64,000 bases of DNA from Rhizophagus irregularis. Taxonomy: Eukaryota; Glomeromycota; Glomeromycetes; Glomerales; Glomeraceae. Shown here piece by piece: positions 17,400-30,399 of the stretch. The stretch covers positions 1,550,001-1,614,000 of the forward strand of contig NC_089458.1 of NCBI RefSeq assembly GCF_026210795.1, written 5' to 3'. A program made the position numbers and the translations under genes. The notes below the pieces were generated by a model. That model did no database searches. It was not told the origin of the DNA and saw nothing but the letters and a program-made list of their open reading frames with translations. Each line of letters opens with the position of its first letter. Position 1 is the first letter of the stretch.

Positions 17400-19110
17400 T
17401 TAGGTTGATGCTAAAATAAAAACGCTAAAAGAACCGTGCTATGATGGGATTGGGTACTGATCCATGCATGTTACAGATATGGATACAATTGAAAAAAAAA
17501 ATAAATTATTCTTATTCCCGTTGATGTATATTAATTTAATGGGATAAAAATTTTCATCAAAAAACACTCAACTATACTAAAATTTATTGCTCATCAAGAT
17601 CGTGTTGGTGTAGAAACTAAATATCTATAATGATTATTTCTTTGAAAATTTGGAATGTAGTATCCAATGCATGATGCTCGTAAGCAGCTTATTAGGATGT
17701 GATGTTGAGAATTTTAATTATGGCAAATATTAGAGTATAGGCACAAAGGTAATACACAAGTTGCTATTCCTGAATTCTATTCATCATCTCAAGATCCACC
17801 CGAAAATCTAATGTGCACGTGAATTGAAAGGTAAATCATATGTCAACTCCAATTCTTATTTAAGCAACAACAAAGCAATGGGTAATTATTAACGTTCGAA
17901 TAGTGCATGAAATTTATGAAATTTGAAGAATTTTAACAATAACATCCAACAGCTGCTATTTAGTTACCCAAAAGATACAATAAATTGCCACAACCAAATA
18001 GTTATTTACTATGTTTATTAAGTCATATATTAAAGAATTATCTTACCCAGTCACAAACGGATGGTTGAATCTGTTGTCATATGTAATGAAGTCCATGGTC
18101 TGCTTTTTTTACTTAGGTTACGTCCACTGGTCTGGCTAAAAGAGAGCACCTGACCAATTAATTGTCTTTGGTGTTAATAATGTATAATAATGTATGTATA
18201 TATTTAATATACTACATCTTCAATTATTAACAATCAAATTTTTACTAAAATGAGCATATAAAATTTATTGTAATATATTCGAGGGATTTTACTTATCTAC
18301 ATTAAAATTTGTTAGTAAAGATATTGTACCTGAATTTCATCCAAATTCTGGTGTAAAAACGCAGTTATCTTATGGGAAAAAGTTATATGATATTATTTTA
18401 AGTTATTCGACCCAGCATCAATTTCCTGAATTTTGATTGAATCCTGTGGAATTCGAAAAAAGTTGATGATACACATTTTCATATTGATTTCATCGCTGCT
18501 TTGAACAACCAGCGGATCGTCACGAGACTAAATTCATTGCCGGTAAACTACATCATTGGTAACTGGGTTAGTATGTTTAGAATTTAAACTTATTTTAGTT
18601 TTGTAGATTTAGCTTTTTTTTACCATTTTATATATTCTATTAAACCTAATTTATTATCTGAATTACGAAATAGAAGGGAGATTTGATATTGAAGACTTCA
18701 AGAATTCTTGGATTACTGGAAGTGACAATGTTATCATGCAGTGCAAGTATGTTATATGTATTCTTTCTGCGAGAGAGAGCGTAATAATATATCACATCCG
18801 TTCTTATATATAATGTTTATGGAATTATTTGATCTCAATACGTATAGATTATCAGAATTAATGAAATCGATTGTTAAGAAACCTATTCTGCCATATGTTA
18901 AAACTTTAACTTTAGAGATGGTTGTAAACGATCATAATGATGATGTAGAGGTAAATATAAAGGAAACTTTTTTTGGATCACTTAAACGAAGTAGTTAAAT
19001 AAACTAATTGTGTTAATTGTGTTGGTATCTTATAGGTTCCATATGTTAGACTTGTTACTAGCTCTAAAACAATAAATAATATACAAATTACAGAATCATC
19101 AGAAAGATGA
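17400..19110 (+). pseudogene. UBA1: Decayed ubiquitin-activating enzyme E1 (UBA1) copy
   Basis: No long open frame exists, but translating successive short frames gives the ordered landmarks of E1: KNRAMMGLGT then VTDMDTIEK (ATP-binding adenylation domain, 17429-17510), HKGNTQVAIP and YSSSQDPPEN followed by MCT at the position of the catalytic cysteine loop (about 17735-17822), LLFSYPKD, KRAPDQLIVFGVNN (about 18140-18180), NPVEFEK..DDTHFHIDFIAA and QPADRHETKFIAGK (about 18440-18545), and LSELMKSIVKK, LTLEMVVNDHNDDVE and VPYVRLV (ubiquitin-fold domain, 18850-19060). Frameshifts and stops separate them. An intron between DDVE and VPYVR with GTAAAT...TATAG ends survives, so this is an unprocessed gene copy and not a retro-copy. 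The N-terminal half is missing. Confidence 0.85.
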
Positions 19111-19461
19111 GTTTTTATTAACTAAAGTTCAAAAATGCAAAAATATTTGATGGATTGATTTATTATATTCATTAATAGTGTATCAACGCGTTACAATAAA
19201 AGAATATCGACCAAAGAACGTTTTTAAAATAATTACTACTTTGCTTGTCAAATTTTATAACTCGAGATTTCGAGATTTGAGAGAATATTGACATAAAAAC
19301 GCGAGTGATTTTAATGGATTTACATAATAAGAAATTTTGATCAAACTCGTAATACATTAATACATTCACATTACCACGAACACAACAAATCTGCATAATG
19401 GTTGATAAAAAAATCTTGGTTCAATTTCTTATATAAAAATAATTTTGATTTTTGTTTCTTT
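19111..19461. other. Promoter region of the ketohexokinase-like gene
   Basis: This stretch lies between the UBA1 relic and the next start codon. I see no further coding similarity. An upstream in-frame ATG at 19402 would add 20 hydrophobic and aromatic residues; I prefer the ATG at 19462. Confidence 0.4.
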
Positions 19462-20669
19462 ATGTCACAAGAAAAAAGTACAATTCCAGGGAATCACCAA
19501 CAGGTACCTTTAAAAGTCCTTGCTATAGGATCGGCATATGAAGACACGATCCTTTATGTTGATAAGTTTCCGCCTGAAGATGGTAAACAAAGAGCACAAA
19601 GAGTTGAAAAAAGGAGAGGTGGAAATGCGGGAAATACTTTAACTGTTTTATCTCAATTCCCTCTAACTCAGGGATATTTCATGGCTTCTATGGCCTCTAA
19701 AGATGCTTCGGCGTAAGTGTGCTTTTCTTAAAAATTCACAATCTCGAAAAGAACTAATCGTAACGTGATAACCATTTACAGATTTTTACTCCATGATTTT
19801 GAGACTCATAATATAAAGACCTCGACGTGTATATTTAGATCCAATGCTGAACTTGCACCAGTAGCTTATATTATATATGCCGATAATACAAGTTCACGAA
19901 CAATTATAAATTACAATAGGTAAATATCTAATTTAATTTTATATATGAAATAAATTATGAAATTAATGATTCCTGATTATAGTATAGATGAATTAACGTT
20001 TGAAGAGTTTAAACGTAAATTCGAAGCAGCATGTGTAGAAGAAGTAGATACATTAAATAACGATTTACCATTTAATTGGATACATTTTGAAGGACGTAAT
20101 GTTGTAGAAGTAGCGAAAATGATAGATTATATTGGTACAAAAGTTTGGCGTCCTAGAACTAAGATTAGTGTTGAATTAGAAAAACCTTATCGTAGAGGAT
20201 TAGAAACTTTGATGAGTAGAGCTGATGTTGTATTCTTTTCTAAAGTATTTGCTGAAGGTAAAGGATACAATCACGCTGGCGATTTCTTACAAATTATGAG
20301 TCCACATTGTAAAAATACGTAAGTAATTATCAGGTTTTTTTTTTAAAAAAAAAAAAAAAATTCTCGCTAAAAAAAATAATTTTTTTATTGGGATATTTAA
20401 GAGCACTTCTTTTTTGTACATGGGGAAGTTCAGGAGCTATGTGTTATAATAATCAAACGCGTAAATTATCTACGGAACCAGCATTACCAATACCAAGTGT
20501 AGTTGATACAGTCGGAGCGGGTGATACATTTACAGCAGGAGTAATTTATGGACTAACTCAAGGTATGACAACTGAAGGGTGTTTAAAATTTGCTTGCGAA
20601 TTAGCTGGTAGAAAATGCGCTCAGGTAGGTTTTGACTGTGTAGTAGAGAAAATGAGTAAATTATTTTGA
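19462..20669 (+). CDS. KHK: Ketohexokinase-like PfkB carbohydrate kinase
   Basis: Predicted cytosolic kinase that phosphorylates fructose or a related ketose with ATP. Four exons (19462-19712, 19782-19919, 19983-20318, 20402-20669) give 330 residues, close to the usual family size. The PfkB landmarks are in order: VLAIGSAYEDTILYVDKFP near residue 20, the GGNAGNT sugar-binding loop near 60, FNWIHFEGRN near 165 (a ketohexokinase-like signature), and VDTVGAGDTFTAG near 280, with the catalytic Asp in GAGD. The last intron holds a long A-run. The upstream ATG at 19402 would add an unlikely hydrophobic leader. Other PfkB kinases (ribokinase-like) are possible, but the FEGRN motif favours ketohexokinase. 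It follows the UBA1 relic in the same orientation and shows no functional link to it. Confidence 0.85.
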
Positions 20670-21593
20670 CTAAATAGTCAAGGAGATGAAATCCTAATTC
20701 AGGGAGTTGGCGTAAACAGTTTGATGTAAAAATGAAGTATTATAATATAAATTTCCTTGAATGTTAAGTATTTATTAATTAATTTAATATAGTTTGTACT
20801 TTTAAATATTTCTAATAAAAATATTTATTTATAATAAATAAAATAATTATAGCAAGTTCCCCATAATCAGAGTCTCTTCAGCTCATTAATAAATCGTTCA
20901 AATTGGATCAAGATTGAAAGGATTAGCAACTAAGTAATTTTACTTTATTTTAGTACGATTCTTCAATTTTTAAAAATTCGTAAGTATATAAAATATGATC
21001 ATTAAGATAACTTCAAGGTATTTTGGAATGAAAAAAATTAAATTTGATAGGATAAACATAACAAATAACATTATTATAATTGCCATGATTCGTTAATATT
21101 TCAAGCCACGTTTATTTTACGGAAAAGTTCGAGCATTTGCAAAATTTCATGTAATATGTTACTTTATAGCTCTGTTTTTTTATGAAGTTAAAGTTGTGAA
21201 ATTTTTCATTCTATAAAATAGGGAAAAGTTCGTCCTTTTAAGTTCCACAATCAGGAAATTTAATATTATGCCAGATTTTAAAACTAAGCTATCCACGTGA
21301 TCAATCAATAAAAATATTACTAAAAATACACAGGGTAGGAATTCTCACTTGACGCATTCATTTTGTTTTTGATAATTTCAACTGGCCTTAGAAACTTTTT
21401 TTGTAAACTTTTTTTACCCAGTAGTTTTTTTTTCAAAAAACCCAACTACTTGGGACGACTTCTACCATCAATATATATACTGAACAGTTAATATACCTGA
21501 ATACTTGGAGATTCTTTCAGTTCATCTCGGTTTATAAACTCTTTTTAACGTTTTTCATAAGGATTCTCACGGTATTAGCTTTTTAGCAATACT
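20670..21593 (+). other. Intergenic region and promoter of the Ndt80-like gene
   Basis: No gene seen. The stretch 21440-21593 is pyrimidine-rich with TATATATAC at about 21470-21480, 115-125 bp upstream of the ATG at 21594, and may contain the core promoter and 5' leader. Confidence 0.4.
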
Positions 21594-24168
21594 ATGAATA
21601 TTACCGAGGATAAGTGGCCTATTCATCAATCATCTCAAGTCCCCCCTTCTCCTCACCATCCACACTCCGATTTGTCTCCGCAAATGAACGGTATGCAAAC
21701 TGAAAACTTTATTCAATCTTTCACATATGACGGTCAAGCACCTCAAGGTCAAATTCATCAACAAATGTAAGTTATGTTAATATCTAAACCTCTTAAAATA
21801 AAAAAAAATAAAACACTCGTAGTTTTGTGCCGCGCACGTTTTTCAGTTATCAGTTTCCACATAGAACCCGCGTTTTATTTTGTGCTTCGTACAAACTGGT
21901 TTTGGTTATGCAAGTTGATGTTTCTTGTCGCCGCGTGTTACCTTACACACACTCGTTTATTTTTTTCGAAACTGCGTCTCTTCTCTTGTTGAACATTTCT
22001 AACGTGTCCTTGACTTAATTTTTTGATATCATATATATACACTAAACTAATTTAATATTGATATCGTAGGCCTGTCCATGACGGTAACAACGGTGCAATG
22101 TTCATACCACCAAAACAAGAGATTGATACGACGCCAAATAGATCGCAAAGCCAATATCAAAAGTAATTATCATTTAAGATTTTAATAAGAGTATATATTA
22201 AAATGTTGTAGTGTATTATGGTTTTAATCTTTCATTCGATCAATATGATGTTGATTTGATTTAGTTGATGGCAAAATTTACATTTAATTTATCGTATGAA
22301 TACATGCTATTACTAAACATTTAATTTATTAATTGGTGATTGTTTAGTTTTGTTTCAATGTCTGCTCCTGTGACTCCTACTACTCCCCGTCAGAATACTT
22401 CTCCAAATGGTACACCTATAACACCTGTTTCCGCACCACCAGAACGTAAAAATGATAACAGGCCAACGTTTACAACAAACTCATTTCACGCCACACCATT
22501 TCAACAACAAGCTATTAGGAAACGTAGAGACAACTCATTAGGGTTTCCTCCAGATGCTGGTCCATTCTTCTCCCAAACACAACAGCATTATAATTTGTAT
22601 AATATGGATAGAACTAATAGGTGCGATAAATTTGCCAATAAGTAAAGTCATTGATTTATTTAAGTTCTTTACAAACTTATTTTTCTAAATTTATTATTCT
22701 TTCCTTTGAATATTCTGTTATTCGTGATTTAACAGTTATAAACTTCGTATCAATTCAAAAGTTGACCGTGGATTCTTCTTGGCTGAAAATGATTGGACGT
22801 GTTATCGAAGAAATTATTTCCAAATTAGTAGTGCGTTTTCTTTAACAGGAACAAATCATCCTGTTAATGAACCGGAAATACCGTGTTTGATAGAAGTAGA
22901 AGGTCAATTTCATACAGTTACTCAATTCACGTTAGGAATTTCTGCTCGTGTTTCCAACAGCGATAAAAAAATCGAGTTGGTGCAACATACTCCGAAACGC
23001 GACAAAGGGCCACAGATGACTCCTACACCAAAACCTATTCGAGCGGGTGGTAACCTAAATCTTAGTTCTGTGGGAGCAAATACAAATATTGTTACTTTTG
23101 AACGTATTCAGTTTAAAACAGCTACTGCAAATAATGGTAAACGTCGTGCTGCTCAACAATATTATGTAGTTATGGTAGACTTATATGGCCATGTTGAAAA
23201 TGGTGAACCTTATAGAGTCGCGACAGCAACATCAGCGCCCTTGGTAGTTCGTGGGCGTAGTCCCGGACATTATGCTGATAGTCACGAGCGCTTTAATCCG
23301 ATTGGAATGCATCCAGCATTTCCCAACGATAATCGTCAACATATTACTTTTCCTGGACCAAATGGTGCTCCCGGTATGATGCCACCTGATTTCAATGGTG
23401 CTCCTTTCCCGGGACCTTATGGCCAGTATCCTCCATTCCAAGGATATCCCCCTAACGGTCCAATGCGCAATGATGCTATATCCTTAATGATGTCGACTGG
23501 CGCGCCAAATCCTACAGCTTCTCACTATCCCCCACAACATCCTCCACATTATATGGTTCAAAATATTCCAGAAACGGGAGAAACTCCCAATCCAGAAATG
23601 TATAATAATAATATGGACCCAAATAACTTAGAAGGTTCGTATTATTATTCAGGTGAAATTTTTTCGTTAATGAAATGCATTATTTTCTTATCTGATATTA
23701 AATTTATTTTATTTTTTAGTATCTACATCAGCGGCACCTACAACATTTACAAATTTTGAGGCACGATCGTCAGCTTCAAATTCTCCTGCAGCGAGTGGTG
23801 CAAAACCATATATGAAAATCGAGATTCCGCAATCATCTCATCATACGAATCATCCACTCACATCTCCAGTTTTTCATTCTCAGGAGTATGTGGAAAGTTT
23901 TGGAATGTATAACAACAACAATGCACATGCAACTACCACACATAGTGGAGGTTATCATTCAGATAATGAACGCAATGGATCAAATAAACAAAAGGATGAT
24001 ACTGAACAAAATTCTGAGAATGCTCAACAAAACCAATCTAGTTCACAGGTAAATGGTGGTGATAAGAATATCCAAACCAACAATACAAGTATGAATGATA
24101 GAGATTCTAAGTCACCTGTATCAATGAATGGAGAAAATACCGCAAAGTCCAATGCAAGATCAAAATAA
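21594..24168 (+). CDS. Ndt80/PhoG-domain transcription factor (VIB-1-like)
   Basis: A sequence-specific nuclear transcription factor of the Ndt80/PhoG family, whose fungal members control meiosis, nutrient starvation responses or heterokaryon cell death. Five exons (21594-21766, 22070-22162, 22348-22641, 22736-23652, 23720-24168) give 641 residues. Residues 1-185 are Pro/Ser/Thr/Gln-rich. The Ndt80 domain spans about 187-345 and opens with VDRGFFLAENDWTCYRRNYF, the family's best-conserved segment, followed by CLIEVEGQFHTVTQFTLGIS and a beta-rich core ending near YVVMVDLYGHVENGEPYRVA. After it come Pro/Gly/Met-rich and Asn/Ser-rich tails. The exon 3 donor could instead be GTGCGA at 22620, which keeps phase but drops about 7 residues; GTAAAG at 22642 fits the donor consensus better. 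Confidence 0.9.
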
Positions 24169-25440
24169 TTGTAACGAGAGGATGGATGAAGATAAAATGA
24201 CATAAAAAGAATGAGTATATGAGTATATTGAATAGTGATTTGCTTACTTATCTTTATCTCGATTCTTTAAGATCTAGAGTGATTATATCTTACTATTTCT
24301 TTTTTTTTTTTTGTTTTTGTTGAATCGATTGTTTGATGATTACTTGTCTGTTTATGAATGATGTTTTTTAATTGGATCTGAAATCAGGTCCTGTTGTGGA
24401 GTGATGAAACTCTACAATGTAAAGTTGATTTATGAAAGGCCGGCTTTAAAAAAAAAAAATATTCATAAATCGAATATGTTTATATTTTGGGTTTTAGAAA
24501 TAAAGGGGTTTGGGATTCGTGCGCTTTTTCAATTAGAGATAGAAAAAATTATAAAAAAAAAGAAAGAAATTGTTTTGTTAAGATTTTTTCAACACTTCTT
24601 TTTTTTGCATTATCATATAAATAATCTCTTTTCCAATCTTTTTTAATTATTATTATATTATTTATCCTTTTTTTATTATTATTATATATTACGATATATT
24701 AACCATTTGATTAGTTTTTTTTCTTAGGCATTTAGTTTAAGTTTCTAGTATTCTTTTTAAGTGTCAATCAACGATCTAAGAAAAAAAAAGGATATATAAA
24801 ATTATATTTATTCATCTTAAAAAATTTATCGCAAATTATTAAAATCTGATTCTCGTTTTAACCATCTTATTAAACTATAAATATATAAAAATAAAGTAAT
24901 AATATGTTATTTTAAACCTATTTTTTTTACATATTTTACATATTTTATATCAAAAATTAGGATTTCCCAAAATATTAAAATGGTATTACCAGGTAAAAAA
25001 ATTTGTTCACCATTAAATTTAAAATATAAAAAATTAATATAATTTGTTAAATAAAAAAATAACTTATTGAAAGTAAATTATTGATTATAATATATATTAG
25101 AGAAATATTACATAATATATATATAGGTTTACTATTAGTTTATTAGCAAACTTTTGGTATATATAATATATTAATAATTATTTTAAAATAATATAGAAAT
25201 TATATTATTATATGCAAAATTTTTTGTATTACATTAACTGCTCAAATTATTTTAAATTTCATAAAAAATACAAATCAATTATTAGTATTTGTATCATATT
25301 ATTAGTGAAATTACAAATTTCAAAATGATAAGCTATATGGCAATATATAGTAAAAATACAAGCAAATTTTTAAACAAATCGAATTTTTTGTGTAATAATT
25401 GTAAATGTATTGTATGTAATTGAATTATATATAAGTAAAT
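24169..25440. other. Intergenic stretch between convergent genes
   Basis: The Ndt80-like gene and ATG4 converge here, so both 3' ends fall in this region. It is A+T-rich, with a T-run at 24300-24312. No gene or repeat with definable ends is seen; the 81-codon frame at 24401 looks random. Confidence 0.5.
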
Positions 25441-28400
25441 TTACAAAAGTTCAAAATTTTCAACTACTACATGTGATGATCTATTATTATTATTATTAGT
25501 TTCGTTTTTATTAATTATGTTAATATTATCATCATTGCCAAGGATCTCATCATCATCTCCTTTAGTACTTATAAAACAATCATCCTCATCTTCTTCATGT
25601 GTTACAATATCTTCTAAGTCTTCTAAATCATCATCATCCACATCATCAACTGTCTCAATAATTATAGATGGCGATCTATCACTAAATTCACTAAGTGAAA
25701 CATCACTAAAGGATTTTTTCCTTGGCCATAATTTTGGGATAGGACACGCGTTCAATATAGTGAACAACGGAAATTGTGAATTTAACTAGAAGGGAAAAAA
25801 AAATGTAAATATATGTTTTAAAAATTTTAATCGTAACTTAAAAATTTTTATATCTACTTTTTCAATTCGAATGCAAAAATTATCAAAATCTTGAGAGCTT
25901 TGACATAAGAATCCCAACAACATAGAAGGGTCCATTTCTGATATATCCATCATCCTAACAATAGTAGAGTGGTAGTCCTGTAAAATGAAAAAAAAATATT
26001 TTAATATACTAACAGATTTTTATATATTTTTGATATTTACCTCAATCGGAAATTCCGGAGTTTTACTGAGATTTATAGCCGGCCGTACGAAGTGAGGATC
26101 AAGATACAGTAGATCGTCATCTTGAATAGAAGGAATGAACCCGTGTAAATATAAAAATTACCAAAGTTCAATATTACAATATGATAGCTTACCCTGAACC
26201 GCTACAAAATATAATGATCTACCAGGTCTACCGCCAGCAATCCCCAAAAATTGAGGGAAAGTAAACAATGCCTATTAATTTTTTCAAAAATGAAAGATCG
26301 TTCATTATAAATTTCAAACTTCCTTTTTCATCTATTTTCAACTCGTATATGGTCATTAAAATTATACCTTTAAGTTATCTGAATAACTTGGATTAAGCTT
26401 ATCTGTGCCCAACCTATTTTGTAATAAATACATTAATAAGAATTTTTTTTTTTGTTGCCAATTATAAATATTTAAACCAACCTCACAGAAAGTAAAATAA
26501 GAACCGGCTTCCATGGTTTCTGATCACCGATATCATGTTCTCCTGTTGCAGCATCGATTATTTCACTACGGTAAATAGTATTGTCTGTTGGTACATAAAT
26601 GGCTAAAGGACATTCTTTATGAGTCAACGACAATCGCCTAACAAATAAAGAAAGTAATAATAAATTAATTAAATCACTTTTAAATCAATCACGCATAGAA
26701 GATCAGAAACTCACTTCAATGCATGAGCAACAGTAGCCGGTCCAAACCAATCGCCAATTTTCTTATCCAATGACATTCCTACACGGGCAATATTATGGAT
26801 TGAATAATACTGTTCTGGCTCAGGCCCGTCCATAAACCAACGCAAAATCTAATAGAAATCAATCATATTTCTCGTTAAATTTAAAAGGAGAATAATAGCT
26901 AAGTTAATTCCTCCTTTCCAAATACCTTTCTATATATTAATACATCATGTTCCGTTTGTAACTTATGTAACCGCCAATCTAAAATAATTTTTTTTTTTTT
27001 AAAAAAAATAACTTTAATAATATATACACAAATAATTTATTTAATCATCAAACGACTATTTACCTCTTCCTAGCAATACCCATAAAAATCCTTGTGCTAA
27101 TAAACTTTGACCTGTTCTATGCATACAGCCCCATCCTGTATCTGTAGTGTGAAATGCAGGTTCAATTGGAGGAAATTCTTTTCGATAGCAACAAAATATC
27201 CTTGACTGAAAATCCAATAAAAAATCCAACAGTTTTTGTTGATTGGAATTTAATTGTCCAAGTGAATCAGGCCAATATAAACTTGTTGGAGTTGGGGGTA
27301 AAGACCTTACTGAACCTGTTTCCGTTGTTTTTTGAGGAACCCACATATCTGTTTGAATCGATATTATTGATCGATCTTTTTGTTTATCATTAGAATAATT
27401 AGAAACTTCAATGTCCTTAGGAAAGTTATTTTTGGGAATAGAAACTCCAGGATAATCCGATGAATTCGTCGATTCACGTGTCACAGTTTCAGCAGATATA
27501 TTATCACCGGATAGACCTCCTACATCTATGTCTTCAGAAGGTCTCGATATTGTATCACTACTGTTACTTTCATTTTCATCTTCTGAACTAAAACATATAT
27601 CTCCAAAACTTGATCGTTTTGAATCATCATGTAGATACTTTGGATCATAATCTGTTTCTGTTTCCATGTGTGGATAAAGTCGTGTTGAAGGTGAAGATTT
27701 AGGTTTCTCTCTACCAGAAAAGATGCTAAAAGTCCTTCTTCGAGGCTTTTTATCTTGAGAATTAGATCCCAAAAATTCTTGATTATCATATGAAGAATAT
27801 TTACGTAAAAGATTTGGACCCAGAGATAATCGTTTCGATTGATCAGAATTGTTCGTTAGTGACTCTGAAAATATCTCCTTTTGCAAATTGGATGATGATG
27901 ATGATGATCTTATTTCGTAATTTAATGAATCAGATATATCTTGTTTTCTATTAGAAGACAATGACCTTATTTTTTTACCAGGTAAAATACGACTATCATT
28001 TTTTGGAGGTGAAGATTCTGGAGTTTGTGATTTTTGATCTGGTGGTGGTGATCTACGAGAAAGTGAAAGCGATCTTAACCGTCTAATCACTCCAGGGGGT
28101 GAATTAGGTTTTGGTTTTGGTAATAAAAATAATCCTATTTGTTGTTGCTGCTGCTGCTGTTGTTGTTGCTGAAAATCAATTTCATGAGGAGCTTGTGAAA
28201 AAGAACGCGACTTGCCCAATTTATGAGTACGTATAAAATCATCGCTATGATGGCGTTCATGATTACTCTGTATATCATTATAATCCTCATCTTCTTCCGA
28301 TGAACCAAACATATAATTCAATAAGGATGATGCCCGTCCGCCTCGAGCATGTTCTCCCCTATCGGGTTTCGGGAGGTTAACCGTTCCACCGTCCTCTAAG

Positions 28401-29179
28401 TGGCACACACGCATTTACAGAATTGACTTGATCCAATTATACATAAAGTCAAGAATTGGGAACATTATATCAGGAGATCTTTAATTTTACCTGTAAATTT
28501 ATATTCTACTCCAAGCATCCATATTGATTCCGTCGAATAATTATGTTTCACTCTAGATCTTTCATCTGATTTCATGTATTGAATTAATCGCGAATTATAG
28601 AACCAATGACTTTTCATATATATATATAAATGAATGGAAAAAAAATGCATAACGGTGAATAAAACAGCAAATGAGAAATTTTTCCGAATCTTTTTTTTTT
28701 TTTTTTTTTTTATTATATTAACACAATTAATAATTTTTGGAAAGAAAAAAAAATTTTTTTTTAATTATTATCCGTATCTATTGTTTAATTTTCCGTTTTA
28801 GGAATCAAGTCAAACCTTAAAAAATTTTTTTCTAATATTTCAGATATATAAAAGGTCGAATCAAATCATTATCAACTAACCCAACTTTTTGTAAAAGTTC
28901 TGCAGAAGAATTATTCTTTGGCATATCATATTCATTTATTTCTTCCCCATTTATTTCTTCTGGTGGTGAGCCGGGTGTAAAAGGGCTTTGATTAGTTGAA
29001 GAAGAAGAAGATTCTTCAGCAGGTAAAGAATCTACAGAAAAATCGTCAACACTATCCCATTCTTCCGTTTGCCCTGTTGTCGTTGTCGTTGTCGTTGTTG
29101 CCATTGTTGTTGGTGACGATGGGGGAGTAAAAATTTTTATTGAGGGAGTAGTATTATTATTTGGTTGTATTGGTGACAT
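25441..29179 (-). CDS. ATG4: Autophagy cysteine protease ATG4
   Basis: Processes the Atg8/LC3 C-terminus and delipidates it during autophagosome formation. Eleven exons: 29179-28881, 28609-28491, 28395-27064, 26978-26926, 26848-26715, 26637-26482, 26413-26368, 26271-26193, 26120-26041, 25977-25858 and 25785-25441, giving 920 residues, about twice the usual ATG4 length. Family landmarks are [12 protein letters not shown] and [10 protein letters not shown] (about 101-138), then a Ser-rich insertion of roughly 380 residues containing a poly-Gln run, then [19 protein letters not shown] with the catalytic Cys (about 561), GRPGRSLYF, and YLDPHFVRP with the catalytic Asp and His (about 747 and 749). 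The C-terminus is very acidic and ends VENFELL, matching an LC3-interacting region; human ATG4B ends in a similar FEIL motif. A start at 29236 would add a hydrophobic 19-residue leader and is less likely. Confidence 0.93.
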
Positions 29180-30272
29180 TGTTAACTTTTGTTGTAAATT
29201 ATGTAACCAGTAATATACTAATAATAAACAAAACAAAATATAAAAAAAAATATGGGTTTTGAAATTAGGTTAAAAAAAAAAGGTTTTCTTAAAGAAAAGA
29301 AAAAAAAAGGATATTAACAAACTTTTCATCATTTCTTTTTTTTTTCAAAAAATTTTTTATTTTATAATTATCATTATCAATTCTATAAATGAAAATTGAG
29401 GGTGGCTTTGAAATAATAAATTTTTTTTAATATGAGTAACATGTGATCAAATTAGTTAATTTTATTAACCGAATCAATAAGTAAATCCAAATGCATAAAA
29501 AATTTTGCACAACGAAAGTGTGTTTTTGGAAATGTTTATATTAATTCGGAAATAATAAATTTTTTAAATTTAATACCTATTAGATAGATCAAGTGTAAAA
29601 ACGTATAAAAAAAACGGAATAAAGCCACAAAAAAATATAAAATTTGGGAGAATTTATTTATTAACGCCCAATGACATAATAAGTATTATACAACGATCCT
29701 TATTATTGATGATATCATTAAAGGACATTTTGTTTCCATAGTCCCCTCAATGGGCTAAATGGTTTCAAAGATTATAGGAGATTGAGATGAATATCATTCT
29801 TCTATCGTTTCAAATGACAAATTTGGATTACGGCTATTCCTAATAACAACACAAAGAAAATCATGATTTTTAACAAAAAAGGATATTCCTCTAAACGGCA
29901 TACCGGTGGTTTAGCGGATTGTTGGCACGTGACGAAGATTTCTCTATTTTCGTATCACAATGTCTCATTAATAGATAAAAACAAGTGCGATTAGATAGCG
30001 TAGCTGTCAAAATGCTGTCAAATTACCGGGCCGAATATGTATGTATATATTATAAATTGAGGAACCGTTGTAGAAAAATGATGTATAATTGTATAAATAT
30101 TCAATAAATATGTAAATATATACTGTACATATACAAAAAAAATATATATATTTAATTGAATTGTTATTAACTCCTCATCAAATATTCGAAAATTAATTAA
30201 TCACGCAATAAAATTTGAATAAATTTCAAGATTTGATTTTTTTAAATGATTAGAATTTAAATTAACTTTCAA
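29180..30272. other. Divergent intergenic region (ATG4 promoter side)
   Basis: Contains the ATG4 upstream region and, at its right end, the sequence before the 5S gene. A-runs and T-runs are frequent. No coding frame or RNA gene other than 5S is seen. Confidence 0.45.
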
Positions 30273-30389
30273 GTTACGGCCATACACAGTGAAAAGCACC
30301 GGAACCCGTCCGATCTCCGAAGTTAAGCCACTGATGGCCCAGTCAGTACTACGGTTGGGGACAACGTGGGAATACTGGGTGCTGTAACT
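30273..30389 (+). rRNA. 5S ribosomal RNA
   Basis: About 117 nt beginning GTTACGGCCATACACAG and ending GCTGTAACT; the two ends pair as the 5S helix I. Internal landmarks include CGTCCGATCTCCGAAGTTAA and AGTACTACGGTTGGGGACAA, the eukaryotic 5S internal control region (A box and C box), which serves as the Pol III promoter. The downstream T9 run is the terminator. It stands alone among protein genes, as dispersed fungal 5S genes often do. Confidence 0.95.
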
Positions 30390-30390
30390 C

Positions 30391-30399
30391 TTTTTTTTT
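30391..30399 (+). terminator. Pol III T-run terminator of the 5S gene
   Basis: Nine consecutive T residues begin one base after the 5S 3' end. A T-run of four or more is the usual Pol III stop signal. Confidence 0.85.

Noticed and set aside
29180-29236. Upstream ATG for ATG4 (would add MFCLLLVYYWLH...)
   Set aside because: ATG4 is cytosolic and the added leader is signal-like; the second Met opens the typical Pro/Thr-rich tail. Not excluded without cDNA.
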